Positions 1-5,039 of a DNA stretch of 6,327 nt are shown piece after piece (position 1 is the first letter of the stretch; each line of letters begins with the position of its first letter). The translations under genes and the position numbers were made by a program. The stretch comes from Chloroflexota bacterium (GTDB taxonomy: Bacteria > Chloroflexota > Dehalococcoidia > SZUA-161 > SpSt-899): contig QLUL01000067.1 in NCBI GenBank assembly GCA_018725425.1, positions 1 to 6,327 of the forward strand, in the 5' to 3' direction. The notes beneath the pieces are model-generated. The model was not told where the DNA came from. It saw only the letters and a program-made list of their open reading frames with translations, and made no database searches.

Positions 1-2
1 TA

Positions 3-764
3 CACCCTCCCTGGATTGCCGCTGTGCTCACCGAATGGCGCCGCGCCTTGCGCAACGAGGAGATGCGGCTCACCTTCTTCGGCATGCTGGCCGGCTATGT
101 GGCGGCCGTCGTCTTCCTTATCGATGGTCGCCTGCTCGACTGGCTGGGGGGTTCGCCAGCGGCTGGGCTGGTGGTGCTCGTGCTCTACGCAGCGGTGCTG
201 CTGCCGATGGGGGTAGTGATCCTCTTTCTTCCAGCGGCTCAGCTTGCTCAAGCGGGGAGCAGCAAGGCAATGGATCAGCTCCTCAGGCGGAGCATGTGGC
301 TGACGAAGGCGCTACCACTTACCACCACCGAGGTCGTCCTTATCGCTGTGGTGAAGATAATGGTGGTGCCATTCCTGCTCGGAGCGGTGGGGATACTGAT
401 CTACGCCCTGGTGGCGGAGGTGGCGCTCGTCCACGCCCTCCTTGCGGTGATCGGCCTCTTATTGCTCCTGCTCGGCAGCTCCGTGGGCAGCACCGGACAG
501 GAGTTCTGGGGTTACGCCCGGGCAGGGAAGATCAATCCGCTGATCGCTAATCTGTTGGATACATTGGTCCCTATAGCTTACTTTATTGCCGCTGCCGGAC
601 CGCTCACCCTCTACCTGCTCGGCGGGATTCCCTGGCTGGCTTTCTTCCGGATCCAGCCTCTCCTGATTGGCGGACTGATAAGTTGGCCTGCGGTGAGCTT
701 GCTTGCGATCTGGGGCGGATGGAAGCTTGCGACGAGAAGCTGGGAGGCGATGGAGATCGAGTAA
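3..764 (+). CDS. Polytopic membrane protein, possibly ABC-2-type permease C-terminal part (5' partial)
   Basis: The reading frame is open to the left edge (frame 3), so the gene probably starts outside the window. A GTG at 24 is the first in-window start, but no Shine-Dalgarno precedes it, which favours a truncated view of a longer gene. From the GTG the product is 246 aa, with about six strongly hydrophobic segments rich in Leu, Val, Ala and Ile. A charged stretch near the visible N-terminus (EWRRALRNEE) looks cytoplasmic and resembles an internal loop rather than a signal peptide. The protein ends in a charged tail, WEAMEIE. The layout of paired helices with a polar central loop (GSTGQEFWGYARAGK) would fit a permease of an ABC-2-type exporter, but I see no diagnostic motif. 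It stops with TAA and converges with lgt. Coding and membrane location are confident; the function is a guess. Confidence 0.6.
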   Translation, partial: HPPWIAAVLTEWRRALRNEEMRLTFFGMLAGYVAAVVFLIDGRLLDWLGGSPAAGLVVLVLYAAVLLPMGVVILFLPAAQLAQAGSSKAMDQLLRRSMWLTKALPLTTTEVVLIAVVKIMVVPFLLGAVGILIYALVAEVALVHALLAVIGLLLLLLGSSVGSTGQEFWGYARAGKINPLIANLLDTLVPIAYFIAAAGPLTLYLLGGIPWLAFFRIQPLLIGGLISWPAVSLLAIWGGWKLATRSWEAMEIE

Positions 765-954
765 GAAAATTTCTTTTCTGCTTGTCATAATCCTTTCTGG
801 CTTTAATCCTCACCCGACCCGAAGGCCGGGTGCTACTTGGCATAACACTGGAGAAATGTGAACAATCCCAGACATCAGAAGCCGCGGGTTGCTTGCCCGG
901 ATACGCTGCAACTGATCATCCAGCGAAAAACCATGGAAGAACTCCCAACGGAGC
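765..954. other. Intergenic region between convergent genes
   Basis: These 190 bases separate the plus-strand membrane protein gene from the end of lgt. I see one strong hairpin (811-832, listed separately), a weaker one at about 882-899 (CGGG/CCCG with a 7-nt loop), and an A/T-rich stretch just after the stop codon at 764. There is no convincing gene. Small open frames here lack ribosome binding sites and recognisable protein character. Confidence 0.5.
811..832 (-). terminator. UUCG-capped hairpin between convergent genes (possible transcription end signal)
   Basis: Read on the minus strand this is CACCCGGCC, loop TTCG, GGTCGGGTG. It gives nine consecutive pairs including one G-U wobble, closed by a C(UUCG)G tetraloop, which is among the most stable RNA hairpin caps. 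On the plus strand the same positions give an A-C mismatch, so the structure is better on the lgt strand. It lies about 120 nt past the lgt stop and about 45 nt past the stop of the plus-strand gene. No T-run follows on either side, so it is not a canonical intrinsic terminator. It may instead be a 3'-end stabilising structure or a dispersed palindromic repeat. Confidence 0.35.
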
Positions 955-1779
955 TCAATCTTCTTGCTGGGCAGCAGCGACCAATGGCGCCGGAGCGGGT
1001 TTCCTGAGGAGATAAACAAGCAGAGGGATCGCTATGGCCAATACCAGGAGGGATACGACCTGAGCCTGTTGCAGGCCAAACAGAAACGGCTCATTCACCC
1101 TCAAAAAGGTGATGAAGAAGCGGCCGAAGGAATAAACGGAGATATAGAGGAGATAAAGTGTCCAACCCCTTCTCAGCAGCCGCTTTCGCAACAGCCAGAC
1201 CGCGGCGAAGACAAAGAGGACGTTCCAGATAATCTCGTAAACCTGTGTTGGATGGACGGCGACTCCGGCCAGGAACGTGTCCCGATAAGCGTAAGAGTTA
1301 GGATGAGTCCATACGACGCCCCACGGTAGAGCGGTGGGTTCCCCATAGCAACAGCCATTCAGGGTGCAGCCGACTCTGCCTATCGCCTGACCTAAAGGTA
1401 AAACAAGAGCAACGATATTGGCAAAGTGGCCTATAGAGATACCCATAACCCAGGCGGCTATGCTCGCAGCCAGGGTTCCTCCCAGAATTGCCCCGAAGAT
1501 AGTCGCACCCTCACCGCCCAATAGCGGCCCCGGATTCCCAGTGGTGACCCACATGTCAATGATATGAAGTAACCTCGACCCCACTATCCCGCCGGGAATC
1601 ACCCAGATAGCGATGGACACTATCTGGTACCTGGTGATGTTGCCGACGCCTTCCCTTTTTGCCATTATCACGGTCATTGAAATCCCGGTGATAACCGCAA
1701 GGACAATCATAATCCCGTACCACCGCAGTTCAAAGGGACCGATAGCAAATAGTATGGGGTTGACTCCAAACTCAATCAT
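955..1779 (-). CDS. lgt: Prolipoprotein diacylglyceryl transferase Lgt
   Basis: Lgt moves a diacylglyceryl group from phosphatidylglycerol to the lipobox cysteine of prolipoproteins in the cytoplasmic membrane, the first step of lipoprotein maturation. The 274-aa product has the family length and about seven hydrophobic segments. It opens typically with FAIGPFELRWYG (Y21). The Lgt signature region is GRVGCTLNGCCYG (135-146 for the core), with the essential Arg at R135. HPTQVYE (176-182) and the late YSFGRF arginine (R220) follow. The Asn of the classical GRxGNF motif is Cys138 and the Glu of NGE is Cys143, as in the Cys-rich variants found outside Proteobacteria. The His of the E. coli HGG loop is Phe95 here (TIFGAILGG). 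I chose the ATG at 1777-1779 because a GTG at 1821 would run into the tRNA; a weak GGA lies 7-9 nt upstream. The gene ends with TGA and is probably co-transcribed with the upstream tRNA-Ser. Confidence 0.95.
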   Translation of the reverse strand: MIEFGVNPILFAIGPFELRWYGIMIVLAVITGISMTVIMAKREGVGNITRYQIVSIAIWVIPGGIVGSRLLHIIDMWVTTGNPGPLLGGEGATIFGAILGGTLAASIAAWVMGISIGHFANIVALVLPLGQAIGRVGCTLNGCCYGEPTALPWGVVWTHPNSYAYRDTFLAGVAVHPTQVYEIIWNVLFVFAAVWLLRKRLLRRGWTLYLLYISVYSFGRFFITFLRVNEPFLFGLQQAQVVSLLVLAIAIPLLVYLLRKPAPAPLVAAAQQED

Positions 1780-1793
1780 GGTATATCCAATTC

Positions 1794-1885
1794 TGGCGGA
1801 GGGAGTGGGATTTGAACCCACGACCCCGATTTCTCAGGGTAACCGCTTAGCAGGCGGCCGCACTAGACCACTATGCGATCCCTCC
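1794..1885 (-). tRNA. tRNA-Ser(GCU), long variable arm, CCA encoded
   Basis: A full class II cloverleaf folds on the minus strand. The acceptor GGAGGGA (1885-1879) pairs with TCCCTCC (1804-1798), followed by discriminator G at 1797 and an encoded CCA at 1796-1794. The D stem is GCA/TGC. The anticodon stem GCCGC/GCGGT carries the loop CTGCTAA, giving anticodon GCU, which reads AGC/AGU serine codons. A long variable arm (ACCC...GGGGT) and a T arm GTGGG-TTCAAAT-CCCAC complete the fold. The long extra arm together with GCU identifies serine. The body without CCA is 89 nt (1797-1885). Only 14 nt separate the CCA from the lgt start, with no terminator or second promoter between them. Confidence 0.95.
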
Positions 1886-1892
1886 CACATCC

Positions 1893-1921
1893 ATTATAGA
1901 CCACTAAGGTCCATTTTGCAA
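1893..1921 (-). promoter_or_regulatory. Sigma-70-type promoter for tRNA-Ser and lgt
   Basis: On the minus strand TTGCAA (1921-1916) is followed after 17 nt by a perfect TATAAT (1898-1893). Transcription would begin at about 1886, right at the mature 5' end of the tRNA, so the 5' leader would be almost absent. No other promoter-like pair with proper spacing is visible before lgt, which supports a joint tRNA-lgt transcript. Confidence 0.75.
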
Positions 1922-2273
1922 AGGCTCCGTGTCAAATGATTTAAGTAGGTAACCCAAACTTAGATCCCCATGGTTCGCTTATTTTAGGTTGGTGCCCAAG
2001 AATCAGCAGCCAGCCTGGCATAAATCAGGAGTTACGCAGTTGGCTATGCCATAGCTTCAAAAAGTCGGCTAAACAACTAAGCATCAGCTTTCAACTGCGT
2101 AAGTCCTAACCATATTGAAATCAATTGTCAAGTGCCGGTGGTGTCGCCCGCTTCAGATTTTCGCAAATTGTGCACCAGGTACCGATCACCACTTCCACAA
2201 CCGCTCCCCCAGGCGAGTTCGACAGCCGCAGTCATTTGAGGTCTCACGAGGTGAGCTTGCCAGCACAGGGAGA
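1922..2273. other. Divergent intergenic region without genes
   Basis: This stretch lies between the minus-strand tRNA/lgt promoter and the plus-strand rex promoter. I see no credible coding sequence; a frame running from 2115 continues as an out-of-frame shadow over rex. It contains an 81-bp element with inverted ends (listed separately), a short palindrome GCCAGCCTGGC at 2009-2019 just before that element, and CTCACGAGGTGAG at 2243-2255, about 18 bp upstream of the rex -35 box. The last is a small dyad that could be a regulator site. I see no convincing Rex-type operator (TTGTGA-N6-TCACAA-like). Confidence 0.5.
2027..2107. mobile_element. MITE-like 81-bp element with 16-bp terminal inverted repeats
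   Basis: The left end AGGAGTTACGCAGTTG (2027-2042) matches the reverse complement of the right end (2092-2107, AGGACTTACGCAGTTG) at 15 of 16 positions. Inside are two further dyads: GCTATG-C-CATAGC (2043-2055) and AAGC-ATCA-GCTT (2079-2090). The single strand could therefore fold as a stem with two side hairpins. There is no coding capacity. The size and ends fit a non-autonomous miniature inverted-repeat element, or a remnant mobilised by an insertion sequence. I see no clear target-site duplication in the flanks, and I cannot name the parent family. Confidence 0.6.
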
Positions 2274-2302
2274 TTGACCTTCCTTCAGGAGTGTGTTATA
2301 CT
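2274..2302 (+). promoter_or_regulatory. Promoter of the rex-hydS operon
   Basis: TTGACC (2274-2279), a 17-nt spacer and TATACT (2297-2302) form a strong sigma-70-type promoter. The predicted transcription start is about 2308-2310. This is the only good promoter I see ahead of the tightly packed genes up to 6212, so it probably drives the whole operon. Its -10 box is overlapped by a 9-bp inverted repeat. Confidence 0.75.
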
Positions 2303-2325
2303 TCGTACAGAATGGCACGAAGTAT
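2298..2325. promoter_or_regulatory. Inverted repeat (candidate operator) over the -10 box and rex start
   Basis: ATACTTCGT (2298-2306), 10 nt, ACGAAGTAT (2317-2325) is a perfect 9-bp dyad. The left arm covers most of the -10 hexamer and lies upstream of the predicted transcription start, so it should act as DNA rather than as an mRNA hairpin. The right arm lies within the first codons of rex. The half-site centres are 19 bp apart, about two helical turns, as expected for a dimeric repressor. It does not resemble the known Rex consensus, so either this Rex has diverged or another regulator binds here. Confidence 0.6.
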
Positions 2326-2791
2326 CTTGCTTGCGGGTAGAACGAAACATAAGAACCAATGGGCTGCCCCTCAGCCGGCTCTGCACCGCATGCCGGTCTA
2401 CTACCGCCGCTTGTTGCAAGCCATTGAGGAAGGGGTTCCTTTTGTCTCTTCCGACAACCTTGGGCGGAGTGTCGGTATGCCCGGCGCGCAGGTGCGCAAG
2501 GACCTGCGTTACCTTTCGGAACACGGCCGCCCGGGGGTGGGCTACGATGCCAGATCGCTGGCAGCGCACCTGGAGGAATTCCTGGGACTGGTGAACGACA
2601 AGGAAGCTGTGCTGGTGGGCGTGGGCAACCTGGGCCGGGCATTGGCTCTCTACCCCGGTTTCGCGCGTTACAGGTTACAGATTATCGCCCTTTTTGACAG
2701 CGATCCGACCAAGGTGGGGCAAACCGTGGGCGACCGGCAGATATTTCCGGTGGAGAAGCTGATCAACCTGGCCCAACGACTGCACATCTAG
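2312..2791 (+). CDS. rex: Redox-sensing repressor Rex, N-terminal part, ended by an in-frame TAG
   Basis: Rex is a dimeric repressor that senses NADH/NAD+ and commonly controls fermentation and hydrogenase genes. Residues 27-92 form the winged-helix DNA-binding domain, starting MPVYYRRLL, with recognition region GMPGAQVRKDLRYLSEHG and GVGYD. The Rossmann domain follows with GVGNLGRA (103-110) and ALFDSDP (126-132, D129 at the usual acidic position). The frame then stops at TAG after LHI, before GIITVPA, so this part lacks the second half of the NADH domain and the domain-swapped C-terminal helix. The ATG at 2312 is preferred over a GTG at 2291 because the GTG lies upstream of the predicted transcription start; the mRNA would be nearly leaderless. 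The first ~26 residues are an unusual basic extension. On its own this 159-aa piece could bind DNA but probably could not sense NADH or dimerise normally. Confidence 0.85.
   Translation: MARSILLAGRTKHKNQWAAPQPALHRMPVYYRRLLQAIEEGVPFVSSDNLGRSVGMPGAQVRKDLRYLSEHGRPGVGYDARSLAAHLEEFLGLVNDKEAVLVGVGNLGRALALYPGFARYRLQIIALFDSDPTKVGQTVGDRQIFPVEKLINLAQRLHI
2789..2791 (+). other. In-frame TAG interrupting rex
   Basis: The two rex parts are in the same frame with only this codon between them, and the next codon is ATG. In Rex proteins this position, just before the (I/M)GIITVPA strand, is usually a charged residue such as Lys or Glu. AAG or GAG to TAG is a single base change. Flanking sequence on both sides is well conserved, with no frameshift or deletion. 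The cause could be a recent nonsense mutation, a base-calling error, programmed read-through or stop-start re-initiation; the sequence alone cannot decide. Confidence 0.8.
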
Positions 2792-3082
2792 ATGGGGATC
2801 ATCACCGTGCCGGCCAAGTCCGCCCAGGAGGTGAGCGAGGCGATGGTCGCCGCAGGCATCAAGGTAATCTGGAACTTCGCACCGTGCCGCATCGTGGTGC
2901 CGGAGGACGTGTTAGTCAAGAACGAGGACCTGGCCACCGAACTGGCCGCACTCTCCCATCACATCACCCAGCGTAAGGTCACCGTAAACTCAACAAACTC
3001 AATAAACTCAATAAACTCAACATCCGGTGGAGCGGGAACGGAAGATGGGGCCGGCCGAGGTCGGGAGAAACATTTATGTTGA
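2792..3082 (+). CDS. rex: Rex C-terminal part (NADH-binding/dimerisation half) with Ser/Asn-rich tail
   Basis: The 96-aa frame continues Rex with MGIITVPAKSAQEVSEAMVAAGIKVIWNFAP, then VPEDVLVKNEDLATELAALSHHI. These are the conserved strand after the TAG site, the IKxIxNFAP segment and the final domain-swapped helix. Normal Rex proteins end near the ALSHH position. Here about 35 residues follow: a 12-residue NSTNSINSINST run coded by four 9-bp repeats, then a Gly/Glu/Arg-rich stretch ending HLC. No Shine-Dalgarno sits at the usual distance upstream of the ATG at 2792, so independent translation would depend on re-initiation after the adjacent TAG. The gene ends in TGA and overlaps the next start by 7 nt. 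Confidence 0.75.
   Translation: MGIITVPAKSAQEVSEAMVAAGIKVIWNFAPCRIVVPEDVLVKNEDLATELAALSHHITQRKVTVNSTNSINSINSTSGGAGTEDGAGRGREKHLC
2986..3021 (+). repeat. Four tandem 9-bp repeats (AAACTCAAY) in the rex tail
   Basis: AAACTCAAC, AAACTCAAT, AAACTCAAT and AAACTCAAC run head to tail at 2986-3021. As the unit is 9 bp, copy-number changes keep the frame; it encodes N-S-T/I repeats. The composition (A-rich, low GC) differs sharply from the surrounding coding DNA, as expected for slippage-generated sequence in an unconstrained tail. Confidence 0.85.
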
Positions 3083-3336
3083 CGATTGTCATTTGCGTAG
3101 GGAGTTCGTGCTACGTGCGCGGATCGGACAAACTGGCCGAAACCTTTGAGCGGCTGATTCAACAGGAGGGACTGGGCGATCGAGTAGAGTTGACGGGCGC
3201 CTTTTGCATGGAGCACTGTTCTATGGGGGTCTCCGTTCGCGTGGCCGACCAGGTGTATCCTGAAGTGTACCCTGATGATGCCGAATCTTTCTTTCGCAAC
3301 GAGGTAGTATCCCGCCTTGGGCAAGGAGCGAAGTAA
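3076..3336 (+). CDS. Thioredoxin-like [2Fe-2S] ferredoxin (NuoE C-terminal-domain type)
   Basis: This 86-aa protein is a stand-alone thioredoxin-fold ferredoxin, related to the [2Fe-2S] domain of the complex I 24-kDa subunit and of HydC-type hydrogenase subunits. The four ligands follow the family spacing: C7-x4-C12 in ICVGSSC and C44-x3-C48 in FCMEHC. VGSSCYVRGSDKL and the GVSVRVADQVYPEVYPDDAESFF end are typical for the fold. The N-terminal helical bundle of full NuoE is absent, as in the small ferredoxins of hydrogenase clusters. Start: ATG at 3076, with GGGAG at 3063-3067. It overlaps the end of rex by 7 nt (ATGTTGA), implying translational coupling, and stops one base before hydS. A role in carrying electrons to or from the adjacent HydS is likely but inferred. 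Confidence 0.9.
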   Translation: MLTIVICVGSSCYVRGSDKLAETFERLIQQEGLGDRVELTGAFCMEHCSMGVSVRVADQVYPEVYPDDAESFFRNEVVSRLGQGAK

Positions 3337-3337
3337 C

Positions 3338-5032
3338 ATGGGAGTCGTCAGTACCAATCCGGCTCGTTGCCAGGATTGCTATCGTTGTGTGCGCACCTGC
3401 CCGGTGAAAGCGATCCGGGTGATAAGCGGTCAGGCCGAGGTCGTAGATGAGCTGTGCATCGTCTGTGCCAGTTGTGTGCGGGCCTGTCCCCAGGGGGCCA
3501 AGGTGTCCCGCGATGATTTGCCCGCTGTCAAGGCGGCCTTGCATGCCGGGCGCACCGTGGTCGCCAGTGTAGCCCCGTCGCTGCCGGCCTACTTCGAGAT
3601 GACCTCCTTTGCTCAGATGGAACAGCTCCTTGCAGTTCTGGGATTTGCCGCTGCCGGCGAGACCGCCTTCGGAGCGGAAATGGTCGCGCTGGCCCACGAC
3701 GAGTTGGCCGCCCGGGAAGCGGAGCTATGGCCGATTATTACCTCTTCCTGTCCGGTAGTGAACGAACTGGTGGAGAAGTACTACCCGGATCTCATTCCTC
3801 ATTTGGCGCCCATCGTCTCACCGATGACTGCCCACGGGCGGTATCTCCACCAGCAATACGGTGATGACGTATTTATCGTGTTCATCGGGCCGTGCATCGC
3901 CAAGAAGGACGAAAGTGTGGACGAACCCGGCGTAGTGGATGCGGTGCTCACTTTTACCGAGCTGGAGCAGTGGATGCAGGAAGTCGGGGTGGCGTTCCCG
4001 GCGGCCCAACCAGAGCCGGAGCCTGTACAGCGGGTCTGTGCCCGTCTCTTTCCCCTGGAAGGGGGATTGGTGGGCACAGCCCAAATGGACACCGATATCC
4101 TCGCCGGTCACATTGTAATCGGCTCCGGCATAGCGACCTGCCGGAATGTGCTAGAGGGAATACGCTCGGGTGCGTTGGCAGCCTGCTTGGTAGAGTTGAT
4201 GGCCTGTGAGGGAGGATGTATCAACGGCCCGGCGATGATGGATCAAAAGAGCGTGGTCCTCGCCCGCCAGCGGGTGATAGCCTACGCCACACGTCGCCAG
4301 CCGCAACCGCTGCCTACCCGCGACCAGTGGCCGTCGCTGGAGCGGGTATATCGCGATCGCAGTGTCCCCATCCCGGAATGCACCGAGGAGCAGATACAGG
4401 AAGTACTGCGTCGGGTGGAAAAGTACTCGCCGGAGGATGGGCTGAACTGTGGGGCGTGTGGTTATGACTCTTGTCGCCAGAAAGCCGTTGCCGTCCTGCA
4501 GGGTATGGCTGAGACAACCATGTGCATTCCTTACATGCGCACCCGTGCCGAATCGCTGACCAACGTGGTGATGGACGTCACCCCTGATGCCATCCTGGTT
4601 GTGGACAAGGCCCTGCACGTGCAGGATATATCCCGATCTGCTGAGCAGATGTTTCACTGCCATCGCTTGGCAATCCGGGGCAAGCCGTTGCGTGAGATCA
4701 TCCCCACCGTGGATGATTTCCTGGCCGTTCGGGACACCGGGCGGCCTATGTTGAACAAAATCGTGCGCCTGCGAGACGACCTGACAGTGGCGCAGAGCAT
4801 CATGCCCGTAGGGGGCGAGAACCTGATGGTAGCCATCCTGAGTAATGTGACCGAGCGCGAACACGATCGTGAGGAAATGGAGCGCATTCGTGCTGAGACC
4901 CTCCAACGTACCCAGGAGGTGATCAATAAGCAGATGCGTGTGGCTCACGAGATTGCTGGACTGTTAGGCGAAACCACGGCCGAGACCAAGACCCTGCTCA
5001 CCCGCCTGGTTCGCTTGATGAAAGAATCGTAG
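3338..5032 (+). CDS. hydS: Sensory [FeFe]-hydrogenase with PAS domain (HydS, group C type)
   Basis: This 564-aa protein is a putative cytoplasmic H2 or redox sensor. Two [4Fe-4S] ferredoxin motifs lie at C11-C14-C17-C21P and C40-C43-C46-C50P. The H-cluster domain follows: L1 TSSCP (ligand C138), L2 GPCIAKKDE (C186) and L3 ELMACEGGCINGPAMM (C290, C294). A further [4Fe-4S] motif CGACGYDSC-x16-C spans C371-C396. A PAS domain covers about 405-510 and a coiled-coil-like tail reaches 564. All four H-cluster cysteines are present, but the proton-relay Cys of catalytic enzymes (TSCCP) is Ser137 and the Met of MPC is Gly184, as in sensory rather than turnover enzymes. The ATG at 3338 was chosen because AAGGAG sits at 3323-3328; an in-frame TTG at 3317 has none. 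There is no kinase domain, so output probably passes to the phosphatase coded next, as in phosphatase-linked group C enzymes. Confidence 0.9.
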   Translation: MGVVSTNPARCQDCYRCVRTCPVKAIRVISGQAEVVDELCIVCASCVRACPQGAKVSRDDLPAVKAALHAGRTVVASVAPSLPAYFEMTSFAQMEQLLAVLGFAAAGETAFGAEMVALAHDELAAREAELWPIITSSCPVVNELVEKYYPDLIPHLAPIVSPMTAHGRYLHQQYGDDVFIVFIGPCIAKKDESVDEPGVVDAVLTFTELEQWMQEVGVAFPAAQPEPEPVQRVCARLFPLEGGLVGTAQMDTDILAGHIVIGSGIATCRNVLEGIRSGALAACLVELMACEGGCINGPAMMDQKSVVLARQRVIAYATRRQPQPLPTRDQWPSLERVYRDRSVPIPECTEEQIQEVLRRVEKYSPEDGLNCGACGYDSCRQKAVAVLQGMAETTMCIPYMRTRAESLTNVVMDVTPDAILVVDKALHVQDISRSAEQMFHCHRLAIRGKPLREIIPTVDDFLAVRDTGRPMLNKIVRLRDDLTVAQSIMPVGGENLMVAILSNVTEREHDREEMERIRAETLQRTQEVINKQMRVAHEIAGLLGETTAETKTLLTRLVRLMKES

Positions 5033-5039
5033 GATCAGG

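Noticed and set aside
810..1019. 69-aa minus-strand open frame past the end of lgt
   Set aside because: It overlaps the lgt 3' end in another frame and the UUCG hairpin, and has no ribosome site or recognisable protein pattern.
1780..1821. GTG at 1821 as the lgt start
   Set aside because: The extension would be coded by the tRNA-Ser gene; family homology starts at the ATG at 1779.
2115..2131. TTGA...TCAA dyad as a Rex operator
   Set aside because: Only the outer four bases on each side match, the length is 17 not 18, and it lies far upstream of the promoter.
2291..2311. GTG at 2291 as the rex start
   Set aside because: It lies upstream of the -10 box, so it would not be in the predicted mRNA. 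The AGGAG before it is too close to act as a ribosome site.
2298..2325. Recombination site similar to loxP (ATAACTTCGTATA arms)
   Set aside because: The arms lack one A, the spacer is longer and no recombinase gene is visible. The position over the -10 box favours an operator.
2115..2594. 159-aa plus-strand open frame overlapping the MITE flank and rex
   Set aside because: It is out of frame with the clear Rex sequence, has no family resemblance and crosses the promoter.
3317..3337. TTG at 3317 as the hydS start
   Set aside because: There is no Shine-Dalgarno, and it overlaps the ferredoxin gene; ATG 3338 has AAGGAG at proper spacing.
4151..4948. 265-aa open frame on the minus strand
   Set aside because: It lies wholly inside hydS, is rich in His, Arg and Gln as expected for antisense of a GC-rich gene, and shows no domain or ribosome site.
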